Assembly: GCF_017161445.1 (NCBI RefSeq)
Contig: NZ_CP071060.1
Location: 2,170,001 to 2,234,000, forward strand
DNA length: 64,000 nucleotides
Direction: 5' to 3'
Origin: Niveibacterium microcysteis
GTDB taxonomy: Bacteria; Pseudomonadota; Gammaproteobacteria; Burkholderiales; Rhodocyclaceae
The notes beneath the pieces were generated by a model. That model did no database searches. It was given only the letters and a program-made list of their open reading frames with translations, and was not told the DNA's origin. The position numbers and the translations under genes are program-made. Positions 29,435-37,918 of this stretch are shown one piece after another (within the stretch, counting starts at the first letter, position 1; each line of letters begins with the position of its first letter).

Positions 29435-30240
29435 GGCAGGCCGGTTGCGCTGACGCGCGGCGTCACGACGTGGGCGGCACCTGGCTCGCCCGGCGTAACT
29501 CGTTCCGATGCGTAGAGCGACTTGAGGTCGTCTTCGCTTACCGCGCTGGCGGGCTTGTCGAATGCGATGCGGCCATCGCGCACGCCGACAATGCGCGGAA
29601 AGCGCGCGAGCGCGAGTTCCACGGCGTGAAGGCTGGCGATCAGCGTGGCGCCGCGGGTGCGTGCGTCGTCGCAAAGCACGGCGAGCGTGTGATCGGCGAG
29701 GGAAGGGTCAAGTGCTGAAACCGGTTCGTCCGCCAGAATCAAGGCGGGCGCCTGGTACAGCACGCGTGCGATGCCGACCCGCTGAAGCTGTCCGCCAGAG
29801 AGTTGGTCGCAGCGCTCGAATAGCTTGTCTTGCAGGTCGACGCGTTCAAGCGCCGCGCGCGCTCCGGCAATGTCTTGCGGAGCGAGCAATGACAGCAAGG
29901 ATTTCCACGCGGGCCACTGGCCCAGGCGCCCGGACAGCGTTGCGGTGACGACACGTTGCCGCGGTGGCAGCGGCGGTGCCTGATGCACGGTGCCGATTCG
30001 GCTGCGCAAGCTGCGCAGGGCCGCGCGGCTGATCTGCCATGGCTGTACGCGGCCGACCTCGATGCTTCCGCTGCTGGGGCGCAGGGCGGTGCCGAGGCAG
30101 CGCAGCAGGCTTGTCTTGCCGGCGCCAGACGGGCCGATGATTGCGACCTGTTCGCCTGCGGCAATATCGAGGTCTACGCCGGCCAGGCCAGGCTGATCCG
30201 CGCCGTAATCGATGCGCAGAGCCGAAATACGAAGGTCCAT
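29425..30240 (-). CDS. phnC: phosphonate-type ABC transporter ATP-binding protein
   Basis: 271 residues. Walker [15 protein letters not shown], signature [15 protein letters not shown], Walker [18 protein letters not shown], and the switch His in SLHAVELAL. The sequence [27 protein letters not shown] is typical of PhnC. It energises uptake with PhnE and PhnD. It lies between phnD (after a hairpin) and phnE (overlapping). Confidence 0.9.
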   Translation of the reverse strand: MDLRISALRIDYGADQPGLAGVDLDIAAGEQVAIIGPSGAGKTSLLRCLGTALRPSSGSIEVGRVQPWQISRAALRSLRSRIGTVHQAPPLPPRQRVVTATLSGRLGQWPAWKSLLSLLAPQDIAGARAALERVDLQDKLFERCDQLSGGQLQRVGIARVLYQAPALILADEPVSALDPSLADHTLAVLCDDARTRGATLIASLHAVELALARFPRIVGVRDGRIAFDKPASAVSEDDLKSLYASERVTPGEPGAAHVVTPRVSATGLPCC

Positions 30241-30271
30241 GAGGGGCTACCGGACTCTGGGAAAAACGAAG

Positions 30272-30296
30272 CCCGGCCGCGCTGAACGCGGCCGGG
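30272..30296 (-). terminator. intercistronic hairpin between phnD and phnC
   Basis: CCCGGCCGCG (30272-30281), loop CTGAA, CGCGGCCGGG (30287-30296): a perfect 10-bp stem. On the minus strand it is followed by CTTCGTTTTTCCC, a run of five U. It probably terminates part of the transcription after phnD so that the binding protein is made in excess over PhnC-PhnE. Confidence 0.75.
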
Positions 30297-30309
30297 ACGG
30301 GGCAGGGCG

Positions 30310-31179
30310 TTAGCGCAGCAGACCGGCGGCCTGGGCGGCCTGTTCGATGCTGTGGTAGTTCTCTGGTTTTGTCGGCACGAAGCGGGTGGCGCGTTGCAGC
30401 GCCATGATTTCCTTGTGCTCCGGGTTGGTCGGATCGAGCTTGAGGAAGGCGTCACGCAGTTTCTTCATGACTGCCGGATCAAGGTCACCGCGCACTGTCC
30501 AGTTGTAGTCAAAGTAGGCTGGCGTGGTGGTGAACACGCGCACCTTGCTGGTATCAACCTTGCCGCTCTCGACCAGCTTGTCCCACACCGAAGCGTTCAG
30601 CACGCCTGCGTCTGCGCGGCCCGAGGCCACGAAGGCCACGGTGGCGTCATGCGCGCCGGAGAACGCGACGGTCTTGAAATCCTTCTCCGGCGTGAGGCCG
30701 GCCTGCAGCAGGAAGTAGCGCGGCATCAGGTGGCCGGACGTCGACGAGGCCGAGCCGAACGCAAAGGTCTTGCCCTTGAGGTCAGCGAAGGACTTGATCG
30801 CCGGGTCCGCAGTGATGAAGCGGCTGGTGAACTTCTCGTCTTCCGCGCGTTGCACCAGCGGAATTGCAGTGCCGCCGGTGCGCAGCTTGGCTTGCACGAA
30901 GGTAAAGCCGCCCAGCCACGCCATGTCGATGCGTTTGGCTGCCAGCGCTTCCACCACGCCGGCGTAGTCGGTAACCGGCACGAAACTCACCGGAATGCCG
31001 ATTTCTTTCTCGAGATACTTGCCGAGCGGCGCGAACTTGCGCTGCAGTTCGGTGGGCGCTTCGTCCGGGATGGCCGAAACCTTGAGTTCCTTCATCTGAG
31101 CGAAGGCGGGGAGGGCGAGCGCCGTAAAGGCGAACGCCGCCAGACCACGCAGGGCGTGGCGACGGAAATGGGTCAGCAT
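30310..31179 (-). CDS. phnD: phosphate/phosphonate-type periplasmic binding protein
   Basis: 289 residues with a signal peptide (about 1-27, ending LPAFA). LKVSAIPDEAPTELQRKFAPLGKYLEKEIGIPV, DYAGVVEALAAKRIDMAWLGGFTFV, and SASSTSGHLMPRYFLL are the PhnD/PtxB pattern, including the Ser-Thr-Ser cluster that binds the phosphonate group. It delivers substrate to the PhnCE transporter encoded downstream. The first 12 codons of the longer frame are dropped to give a good signal peptide. Confidence 0.9.
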   Translation of the reverse strand: MLTHFRRHALRGLAAFAFTALALPAFAQMKELKVSAIPDEAPTELQRKFAPLGKYLEKEIGIPVSFVPVTDYAGVVEALAAKRIDMAWLGGFTFVQAKLRTGGTAIPLVQRAEDEKFTSRFITADPAIKSFADLKGKTFAFGSASSTSGHLMPRYFLLQAGLTPEKDFKTVAFSGAHDATVAFVASGRADAGVLNASVWDKLVESGKVDTSKVRVFTTTPAYFDYNWTVRGDLDPAVMKKLRDAFLKLDPTNPEHKEIMALQRATRFVPTKPENYHSIEQAAQAAGLLR

Positions 31180-31297
31180 GTTGGCTCCAGAAAAACCACC
31201 TCGGCACGGGGCCATGCGCCGGGGTTTACGCGTTGGGATCTTGCTTCGGTGCGGTACTCAGACCGCGCGGGCGGATTATACCGGGCGCCACAAGCGA

Positions 31298-31322
31298 ACA
31301 AGGCGCCACGGTGGCGCCTTGT
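31298..31322. terminator. strong palindromic hairpin between a lipoprotein gene and phnD
   Basis: ACAAGGCGCCA (31298-31308), loop CGG, TGGCGCCTTGT (31312-31322): an 11-bp perfect stem. It follows the stop of the minus-strand lipoprotein gene. There is no real U-tract on that strand, so it may work as a bidirectional or weak terminator. Confidence 0.6.
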
Positions 31323-31343
31323 TTGTGGGCGGAGAGTGCGGGC

Positions 31344-31994
31344 TTACTTGTTGGGCGTGCCGCCTACGATAAGCCGCTGCTCCTTGAGGGCACCGATTAC
31401 GATCTTCGCCAGTTCGGCAGTTGATTTCTTGATGCTGGCCGGATCGGTCGTCTCGCTTAGCCCGGACCACATGACTTTGCCTTCCGGTGCGGGCCACAGG
31501 TTGGTCTCAATCGTCACCACATCGTACTGGTAGAGGCGTGGTTCGCTGATCATTGCGCCCGCGCCGTAGTAGCCCCAGAAGCTGCGGTAGCCATAACCGT
31601 AGGCGGGCATCATTGTCATCGTGCCGGGCGAATACTGGGTACGTTTCTCCACCCTCAAGGCGCGCGCCACCAGAATGCCGTCGGCACCGCTTTTGGCGAC
31701 GGCTTCGCGCATCTCTTCAACATTGCGCTGCGGTTTGTCGGGCAGCAGGCGATAGCCCGGGATCGCTTCGACACCGGCATCGGACAGAGCCTTGGCGAAG
31801 TCGTCCTCGAACACACGGCGGGCCGCGATTTCGTCCGAAACGCCGATCACGACCAGTTTCTTTAGCGGCGGGCCGGCGTAGTCACTGTCGCGCCAGGCAC
31901 TCGTCAGCCGGGTCGATGCACAGCCGGCCAACATGAGCGTCGCTACAAGGCCAATCGCCGCTCGGCGGGCCAGCGTCGGTAAGTCTGCGTTCAT
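31344..31994 (-). CDS. DUF4136-type lipoprotein
   Basis: 216 residues. A lipoprotein signal with lipobox LAGC is at about residues 19-22. After it comes STRLTSAWRDSDYAGPPLKKLVVIGVSDEIAARRVFEDDFAKAL, the start of a small alpha/beta domain common in DUF4136-like outer-membrane lipoproteins, and a Gly/Tyr-rich patch (PAYGYGYRSFWGYYG). Function unknown. The frame extends 39 codons upstream, but 31994 gives the signal sequence. Confidence 0.75.
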   Translation of the reverse strand: MNADLPTLARRAAIGLVATLMLAGCASTRLTSAWRDSDYAGPPLKKLVVIGVSDEIAARRVFEDDFAKALSDAGVEAIPGYRLLPDKPQRNVEEMREAVAKSGADGILVARALRVEKRTQYSPGTMTMMPAYGYGYRSFWGYYGAGAMISEPRLYQYDVVTIETNLWPAPEGKVMWSGLSETTDPASIKKSTAELAKIVIGALKEQRLIVGGTPNK

Positions 31995-32103
31995 GGCATG
32001 GGCCTCCGCGGATTGTGATGTGTCGAGTATCCCGCCTGCGCCGGGCACCGACAAGGCTTGTTGCTGCCGTAACATCCGAACTCTGTATCCGAGTGTTACC
32101 CGC

Positions 32104-32862
32104 ATGCTCAAGCTGCTTCACCTGGACGATGACCTCGTCGCAATCGACAAACCGCCCGGTCTCCTCGTGCACCGTTCGATGCTGGATCGCCACGAGACCC
32201 GCTTCGCGGTGCAACTCCTGCGCGACCAGATCGGCCGCCGCGTGATTCCGGTGCACAGGCTCGACAAGGGCACCTCCGGCGTGCTGGTGTTTGCGTTCGA
32301 GCGCGAGACTGCCGCGGCGCTGGCTGCGCAGTTCGAAACGCGGGCGGTGGAGAAACGCTACCTCGCGGTGGTGCGCGGCTGGCCGGCGGAGTCGGGGGTG
32401 ATTGAACATCCGCTCAAGATCTTACGTGACGAGTACGAGCTGCCGATCGACGGCCTGGCGCCACCTCAGGAGGCCCGCACAGCATTCCGGCGCCTCGCCA
32501 CGATCGAGCTACCGGTCCCCGACGATCGGCACCCCACCAGCCGCTATGCGTGGCTGGAGCTCGCCCCAGAGACCGGGCGGCGCCACCAGATCCGGCGCCA
32601 TCTCAAGCATATCTCGCATCCAGTGATCGGCGACGCCACCTACGGCAAGGGGCGGCACAACCGCATGTTCGCCGATCAGCTCGGCTGCGCGCGGCTGCTG
32701 CTGCACTGCGCCGCGATGACGCTGCAACACCCGCGCAGCGGGCAGCCGCTCGCCCTGCGCGCGAAGGTGAGCGGTGACTACCAGCGTCTGCTCGAACGCT
32801 TCGGATGGGATCGCGAACAGGCTCAGGTCGCCGGCACGCTTAGCGGCCCAGAATCCCCTTGA
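32104..32862 (+). CDS. truC: tRNA pseudouridine synthase (RluA family, TruC-like)
   Basis: 252 residues. The catalytic motif HRLDKGTSGVLVF places Asp54 in the RluA-family active site; IDKPPGLLVHRS, EKRYLAVVRGW and TGRRHQIRRHLKHISHPVIGD follow. Length and N-terminus match TruC, which makes pseudouridine 65 in tRNA-Ile and tRNA-Asp; another RluA-type RNA target cannot be excluded. It runs tail to tail into the next gene with a 23-bp overlap. Confidence 0.88.
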   Translation: MLKLLHLDDDLVAIDKPPGLLVHRSMLDRHETRFAVQLLRDQIGRRVIPVHRLDKGTSGVLVFAFERETAAALAAQFETRAVEKRYLAVVRGWPAESGVIEHPLKILRDEYELPIDGLAPPQEARTAFRRLATIELPVPDDRHPTSRYAWLELAPETGRRHQIRRHLKHISHPVIGDATYGKGRHNRMFADQLGCARLLLHCAAMTLQHPRSGQPLALRAKVSGDYQRLLERFGWDREQAQVAGTLSGPESP

Positions 32863-34090
32863 GCAGATCGAGCGCGCCGGGGCTTTGCTGCTGAGGCTTC
32901 TGGCCCGACTCTTCGCCGCGCATCGCGTCACCCATGCCAGGCATGCCCAGCATCGTATTCGTCACTGATTTGACCCGGATCCGCGCGGACCACTCCGGTT
33001 CCCATGCGATCTTCGGATCGCTCGGGCGCGGTGGGTAGGCGACCGAGGCCTCGTTGCCGTAGGCGATCATCCGCAGCATCGCGCCCTTGTCGCCGAACAC
33101 TTCCTTCGGTATCGCGCATTTCTGCGTGCTGGGGGGGAGCAGCACCTTCTCGCCGAGCCAGCGGTCGACCGCAGGGTTGGTCTGGTAGTCCATCAGGCCA
33201 AAGCCCGTTTCCGGTACCTCGCTGGACGACCAGAACACCATTTCCTGCTCGCCGCGGGCGCCCATCGCTGAGAGGAAGTAGGCGCGCGCCGTTGGCAATG
33301 CGGTCCACTCAAGCTGGGTGGCGTTACCGCTGTCGCGCTGTTTCAGGTCAATGGCCGGCATGAAGTCCTGCTGCGCGCCGATCGGGAAGCGGAAGCTTTC
33401 CGGTACGCCGTCGCCGCTGAAAGCGTGTTCGCCAACCAGCGACGCGCCCTCAGGTACTTTTCGCGTGTCACGTGCGTTTGGCCATACCGGCTTGCCGGCA
33501 CCCTGGTGGGCGCCGCGCTGCGTGGCACGCCGTGCCTGGAAGAATTTGGCAAAGTCGGTCGGCGACGCCTTGCTCATGTCGAGCACCTTGGGTTGCCCGC
33601 TGCGCACCGTTTCGCCGCAGCCCCAGTAGAAGTAGATCTTGCCCTTCGGGCGCTCCATCGGCTCCGGTTCGCTCACTTCGTCGTCCGATTCCGGCACCGC
33701 CTTGGGCTTGTCCGGTGGCGTTGCCACGAGGGCCAGCGTTGGCGCGAGCTTGCTTCCGGTCGGTACCGACTGCAGGCCTTCGGTGAGTGACGGGTTCTTG
33801 CGCGTGGACAAGGTCACATCCAGCCATCGGCCGCTGCTGCCAGCCTGGGTCATGCCAAAGCGGTTGCCGCCATCCTTCTTGCCACCAAAGAGGCCCGAGA
33901 GCCCTTCCATTACGCCGGCGCCCGGCATGCCGCCCATCATTCCGGAAAAGGTGGCGACATCGATCCAGGCTTGTGCGACCGGCGGTTTGACGACCTGGGT
34001 GGTCTTGCTTGCCTTGCCTTGCGCACTGGCATTTCCGGCAAGCGCGAGCAGTGCGCTGCCGACTGCGACAGCAATGAGTGATCGACGCAT
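32840..34090 (-). CDS. exported protein of unknown function
   Basis: 416 residues with a signal peptide (about 1-23, ending ASA). The mature part has a Gly/Met-rich stretch (FSGMMGGMPGAGVMEGLSGLFGGKK), an acidic linker (ESDDEVSEPEPMERP), and a region KIYFYWGCGETVRSGQPKVLD; YFYWGCGE-like segments recur in uncharacterised proteobacterial exported proteins. Two Cys residues follow the signal peptide region widely spaced, so no lipobox. I do not recognise a named domain. It overlaps truC convergently. Confidence 0.75.
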   Translation of the reverse strand: MRRSLIAVAVGSALLALAGNASAQGKASKTTQVVKPPVAQAWIDVATFSGMMGGMPGAGVMEGLSGLFGGKKDGGNRFGMTQAGSSGRWLDVTLSTRKNPSLTEGLQSVPTGSKLAPTLALVATPPDKPKAVPESDDEVSEPEPMERPKGKIYFYWGCGETVRSGQPKVLDMSKASPTDFAKFFQARRATQRGAHQGAGKPVWPNARDTRKVPEGASLVGEHAFSGDGVPESFRFPIGAQQDFMPAIDLKQRDSGNATQLEWTALPTARAYFLSAMGARGEQEMVFWSSSEVPETGFGLMDYQTNPAVDRWLGEKVLLPPSTQKCAIPKEVFGDKGAMLRMIAYGNEASVAYPPRPSDPKIAWEPEWSARIRVKSVTNTMLGMPGMGDAMRGEESGQKPQQQSPGALDLLKGILGR

Positions 34091-34186
34091 GATGGCTCCC
34101 CTTGAATGAACACGACTCCCCGTTTCATTCTGGTCCGCCCCGCGCGAATTGCCAGTTACGCGGGGCGCCGTGCGTCGATTTTTGGG

Positions 34187-35014
34187 CTAGTCCCGGTAGC
34201 TGGGGGCGCGCTTCTGCATCATCGCCGCAACGCTTTCTTGCAGGTCTTCGGAGAGCAGTGCCGACGCGTTCCAGGTGGCGACGTAGCGCAGGCCATCCTC
34301 GACCGAATGGTCGCGTCCGTAGTTGAGCATTTCCTTCACGCCGCGGATCGCCAGCGGCGACTTTGCTGCGACGGTAGCGGCCACTTCGCCCACGCCTTCG
34401 AGCAACTGATCAGGCGTGTCGAACACGCGGTTCACGAGGCCGAATTCCTTGGCTTCTTCGGCGAGCACGTTGCGGCCGGTGTAGGCCAGCTCGCGCGCGA
34501 TGCCGTCCGGGATGATGCGCGGCAGACGTTGCAGCGTGCCGACATCAGCCGCCATGCCGATGTCGATCTCGCGGACCGAGAAGATCGCGTTGGCGCTGGC
34601 GTAACGCATGTCGCAGGCGCTGATGATGTCCACGGCGCCGCCGATGCAGGGCCCGTGAATCGCTGCTATTACCGGCTTGCGGCAGCGTTCGATGCTGCTG
34701 ACGCAATCCTGCAGATCGAGAATCAGCGCCCGCAGCAGTTCCTGGCTGCGCGCCAGATCGGCGTGGCGGATACGTTCGCGCAGGCCGGCGAGCATCGCCA
34801 AGTCAATGCCGGTGGAAAACGCGCGGCCATTCCCGCTGAGGATCACGACGCGCGCCGCAGAGGTGCTGTCGGCCCAGGTGAACGCCTCGCGCAATTCGCG
34901 CCACATCTCGTCATTGAGGGCATTGAGCTTGTCCGGGCGATTCAGCGTGATGCGCGCAATGCCGGAATCCAGCGACAGCGTCACGGTTTGCAGCGTTGGG
35001 ATGATTTCGTTCAT
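34187..35014 (-). CDS. delta(3,5)-delta(2,4)-dienoyl-CoA isomerase-like crotonase
   Basis: 275 residues of the enoyl-CoA hydratase/isomerase fold. The segments SGNGRAFSTGIDLAML, ERCRKPVIAAIHGPCIGGAVD, ACDMRYASANAIFSVREID and GMAADVGTLQRLPRII follow mammalian ECH1 almost position by position, including the Asp/Glu pair used by the dienoyl-CoA isomerase. It would shift double bonds during beta-oxidation of odd-position unsaturated fatty acids. Start at 35014; the longer upstream frame is not supported. Confidence 0.87.
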   Translation of the reverse strand: MNEIIPTLQTVTLSLDSGIARITLNRPDKLNALNDEMWRELREAFTWADSTSAARVVILSGNGRAFSTGIDLAMLAGLRERIRHADLARSQELLRALILDLQDCVSSIERCRKPVIAAIHGPCIGGAVDIISACDMRYASANAIFSVREIDIGMAADVGTLQRLPRIIPDGIARELAYTGRNVLAEEAKEFGLVNRVFDTPDQLLEGVGEVAATVAAKSPLAIRGVKEMLNYGRDHSVEDGLRYVATWNASALLSEDLQESVAAMMQKRAPSYRD

Positions 35015-35349
35015 GGCGTTGGCCTCCTCGAGTGGGTGGATGCAGATGCGGGCAAACGAGGGGGGAGGGCAGCCGGATGTGGCGGCCGGGTTTGCGCTGA
35101 GATGGCGCACGCTAGCACGCGGCGGGCGGGCGCGGAATGGCTCGCAGCGCCGATTTTCGAGCCGTCCGGTTCGATCGCTGCTTACCGTGCAAAGCGTTTG
35201 ACCGCTGCCGATCTTTTGCCGATATTGTTTGCGGCACATCGGAGCGCCACGCGTTTGAAACCGGCGTGCTCCGACGGCTTTTGATGTCCCGATCCATCCG
35301 TACCCACCAATCTGTCGTGCACCCGCTGCGGCAGGACTGAGGCCACCCA
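35015..35349. other. 335-bp divergent intergenic region
   Basis: Between the dienoyl-CoA isomerase (minus) and the patatin gene (plus). Apart from the sigma-70-type promoter at 35198-35226 I see only a short direct repeat GCCGAT inside it. No gene or RNA is supported. Confidence 0.4.
35198..35226 (+). promoter_or_regulatory. sigma-70-type promoter for the patatin gene
   Basis: TTGACC (35198-35203), a 17-bp spacer, GATATT (35221-35226). Five of six and four of six consensus bases with ideal spacing. The leader would be about 115 nt. Confidence 0.5.
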
Positions 35350-37227
35350 ATGAGTCAGACATCTGCCCGTTCGCCCCATCTCGATCCGTTGTTGGTTCGC
35401 TATCTCAACGACTTCCTTGGCGAGATCGAGCCTGCGGCGATGAGCTTGCTCTTGTCACAGCTGGAGTGGGTGGAAGTGGCGGGCGGCGAGACGCTGATCA
35501 GGCAGGGCGATCCGGGCGATGCGATGTACCTGTCGGTGAGCGGGCGCTTACGGGCCTATGTCCATGGCGACGACGGCGTGCCCCGCATGGTGCGCGAAAT
35601 GGGGCGCGGGCAGATCATCGGCGAGATGAGCCTCTACACCGATGCGCCGCGCTCGGCGACGGTGGTGGCCATTCGCGACTCGGTGCTGGTGCGGCTCGAC
35701 AAGTCCCAATTCCACGCGCTGCTGGCGCACAGTCCGCAGGTGTCGATGGCACTGACGCGGCAGATCATCAGTCGTCTGCAGACCGAGCATCAGCGCAATC
35801 CGCTCGCCTTGCCGGTCACGATCGGGCTATTTCCGATCACCGATGGCATTGATCTCGCCGGCCTGGGTGTGCGCTTGGCCGAAGCCATGAGCCTTTACGG
35901 CAAGGTACGGCTGGTTGACGCCGCGGCGATCGACCGCGAGCTGGGGCAACCGGGTGCTGCGAACGGCGGCGCTGAGGATGCCGAGCTCAACCGGCGGATC
36001 GCGCTGCTGCTCGACGAGATTGAGGCCGCCAATGACTTCGTGCTTTTGCTCAGCGACCCCACGCCGACGCCGTGGACGCAGCGCTGCAGCCGGCACTGTG
36101 ACGAGATTCTGCTGTTTGCCGACGCCACTCAGGCGCCCGCAATTCATCCGATCGAATCGCATTGCCTCGCAAACCGTCCCAAACACGCGGAGGCAGCAGA
36201 GGTACTCGTGCTCTTGCACCCAGCCGATCAAGCCTGCCCGGCGGGGACGAGACACTGGTTGGCGCGACGTGCTGTGGCCGACCATGTGCATATTCGTCCG
36301 GAGCTGGACCGCGATATCGGGCGCCTGGCGCGCATCCAGTGCCGAGCGGCGATTGGCCTCGTACTGGCGGGTGGGGGTGCCCGTGGCTTCGCCCACCTCG
36401 GCATCGTCAAGGCGCTGCAGGAACGTGGCGTGGAGATCGACTACGTGGGCGGCACCAGCATCGGCGCCGTGATGGCAACGCTGGTGGCATGTGACCAGCC
36501 CCTGCCGCGAGCGATCGAGGTTGCTCGCAAGGCTTTCCGCACCAATCCGACCAGCGACTTCAACTGGTTGCCGATGCTCTCGCTGATCAAGGGGCAACGT
36601 CTGCGCGGCATCATCAAGGGCGCGATGGACGAACTCTTCGGGCGCGAGATTGATATCGAAGATTTGTGGAAGAACTACTTCTGTGTCGCCACCAACTATT
36701 CGCAGGCGCGCGAGCAGCCGCTGCACCACGGCAAGCTGGAGAAATCGCTGCGCGCGAGCATCTCGATTCCCGGTGCCTTGCCGCCCGTGATCATCGACGG
36801 CGATTTGCTGTGCGACGGCGGCACCTTCAACAACTTCCCGGTCGATGTGATGCAGGGCATGCGCGGGGTAGGCAAGGTGATCGGGATTGATCTCAACTTC
36901 AAGAAGCCGCGTCGAATGGATTTCGACGAGGTGCCGGGTACCTGGGCGCTGTTGCGCGATCGGCTGGTACCGCGGAGCCGGCGCCGCTATCGCCTGCCTT
37001 CGCTATCGGCCTACCTGATGAACGTGACGATTTTGTACAGCATGTCGCGCCAGCGGGATGCACAACGGCGCACCGACCTCTACTTCAACCCCCCGCTCGA
37101 ACGGGTCGGCTTGCTGCAGTGGAGCAAGTTCGACCAGATCGTCGAGCAGGGCTATGCGCATGCGCAGCAGGTGCTGGCCGAGTTCGGTGCCGAGCCCCTG
37201 GCGCTGATGCAGGCGACACGCCGTTAG
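35350..37227 (+). CDS. NTE-type patatin phospholipase with cyclic-nucleotide-binding domain
   Basis: 625 residues. An N-terminal cNMP-binding domain (about 20-140) keeps GEMSLYTDAPRSATVV, the Gly-Glu...Arg-Ser phosphate-binding cassette. The C-terminal patatin domain (about 335-510) has LAGGGARGFAHLG, the nucleophile in GGTSIGA (Ser near 370) and the catalytic Asp in CDGGTFNNFP (near 489). This is the layout of NTE/PNPLA6-type lysophospholipases (YlbK/RssA relatives in bacteria are shorter). cAMP or a related nucleotide may control lipid hydrolysis; this link is inference. Confidence 0.92.
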   Translation: MSQTSARSPHLDPLLVRYLNDFLGEIEPAAMSLLLSQLEWVEVAGGETLIRQGDPGDAMYLSVSGRLRAYVHGDDGVPRMVREMGRGQIIGEMSLYTDAPRSATVVAIRDSVLVRLDKSQFHALLAHSPQVSMALTRQIISRLQTEHQRNPLALPVTIGLFPITDGIDLAGLGVRLAEAMSLYGKVRLVDAAAIDRELGQPGAANGGAEDAELNRRIALLLDEIEAANDFVLLLSDPTPTPWTQRCSRHCDEILLFADATQAPAIHPIESHCLANRPKHAEAAEVLVLLHPADQACPAGTRHWLARRAVADHVHIRPELDRDIGRLARIQCRAAIGLVLAGGGARGFAHLGIVKALQERGVEIDYVGGTSIGAVMATLVACDQPLPRAIEVARKAFRTNPTSDFNWLPMLSLIKGQRLRGIIKGAMDELFGREIDIEDLWKNYFCVATNYSQAREQPLHHGKLEKSLRASISIPGALPPVIIDGDLLCDGGTFNNFPVDVMQGMRGVGKVIGIDLNFKKPRRMDFDEVPGTWALLRDRLVPRSRRRYRLPSLSAYLMNVTILYSMSRQRDAQRRTDLYFNPPLERVGLLQWSKFDQIVEQGYAHAQQVLAEFGAEPLALMQATRR

Positions 37228-37433
37228 CGTGCTGCCACCACGGTTACGCCGCGGCCGGTGTGGGCCACGCTCTTCGACGGTGTGTGAGCCTGCGCGGTGG
37301 CTTGCGGCAGGTTGTTGAGCTGGCGGCCAAAGCTCGCGCCGCCAAGCACGTCTGCGGCGGTGAATACGCTCATGCCGATGAAGGCTGCAACGAGAATGGA
37401 ATTCAGCTGGTCGTCGAGGCGATTGGGTTTCAT
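37224..37433 (-). CDS. small protein with one hydrophobic segment
   Basis: 69 residues, MKPNRLDDQLNSILVAAFIG then a short hydrophobic stretch and a polar tail ending GRGVTVVAAR. AGGAGA lies 7 nt before the ATG. The gene is below usual cut-offs but has a strong ribosome site and one of three matching operator-promoters (37484-37548). It overlaps the patatin stop by 4 bp. Function unknown. Confidence 0.65.
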   Translation of the reverse strand: MKPNRLDDQLNSILVAAFIGMSVFTAADVLGGASFGRQLNNLPQATAQAHTPSKSVAHTGRGVTVVAAR

Positions 37434-37483
37434 GGTGGTCTCCTGATGTTCTTGTCGTTGGTGGGGGTCATCAACGTGAGACC

Positions 37484-37548
37484 ACTTTATGACTCTGTCG
37501 CGGGAGCGACGATGTCGCTTGTCGCGCCGTTTATGTGACCAATTCACA
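37484..37548 (-). promoter_or_regulatory. CRP-type operator and promoter A
   Basis: Minus strand: operator TGTGAATTGGTCACA (37548-37534), 8 nt, GCGACAAGC, then 27 nt to TAAAGT (37489-37484), the likely -10 hexamer. The same four elements with identical spacing occur at 38636-38700 and 39561-39625. No -35 consensus is seen, which fits activator dependence. Confidence 0.7.
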
Positions 37549-37574
37549 TCCGCGACTCTTCCCGCTGAAAAGCC

Positions 37575-37609
37575 AAACGCCGGCGGGGTTTCTGGCCCGG
37601 CCGGCGTTT
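37575..37609 (-). terminator. terminator after the 82-residue protein gene
   Basis: AAACGCCGGC (37575-37584) pairs with GCCGGCGTTT (37600-37609); inner CGGG/CCCG can extend it. The minus-strand tail reads TTTGGCTTTTCAG. It may also work for plus-strand transcription. Confidence 0.65.
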
Positions 37610-37626
37610 GCAATCGGTGGTTTGGA

Positions 37627-37875
37627 TCAGAGCGCAGGTGGCATCGTGTGTATCCGCGCTTGCCAGGCATCCCAGGCCCGGATACGCAGTTCGAGGTCTT
37701 CGTGGTTGATCGCCTGCGAGAGGAAGTAGCTTCGTTCCTCGTCCAGGTTGCGCGGCCAGTGCGGCGCCAGCGCAGCCAGGTTGCTGCGGATCGTCGCAAT
37801 CGCCCGGATCAGCGTGTCATGGTCGTGCAGCGCGATGGGCGCTTCGATATGCGGCAGGGTGGCATGCAGTCTCAT
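37627..37875 (-). CDS. small protein of unknown function
   Basis: 82 residues, MRLHATLPHIEAPIALHDHD onward, mostly helical, with many His and Trp and no membrane segment. AAGGAG lies 6 nt before the ATG, so translation is well supported. It starts 43 bp after the stop of the GNAT gene on the same strand and ends at a terminator, so the two are probably co-transcribed from promoter B. Confidence 0.7.
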   Translation of the reverse strand: MRLHATLPHIEAPIALHDHDTLIRAIATIRSNLAALAPHWPRNLDEERSYFLSQAINHEDLELRIRAWDAWQARIHTMPPAL

Positions 37876-37918
37876 GATCAGCTCCTTCGCTGGGCAAAGT
37901 GCGATTACCGAAATCGGC

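Noticed and set aside
34106..35284. 392-codon plus-strand open frame opposite the dienoyl-CoA isomerase
   Set aside because: Antisense to a gene with position-by-position family similarity; the frame itself is unlike any protein family.
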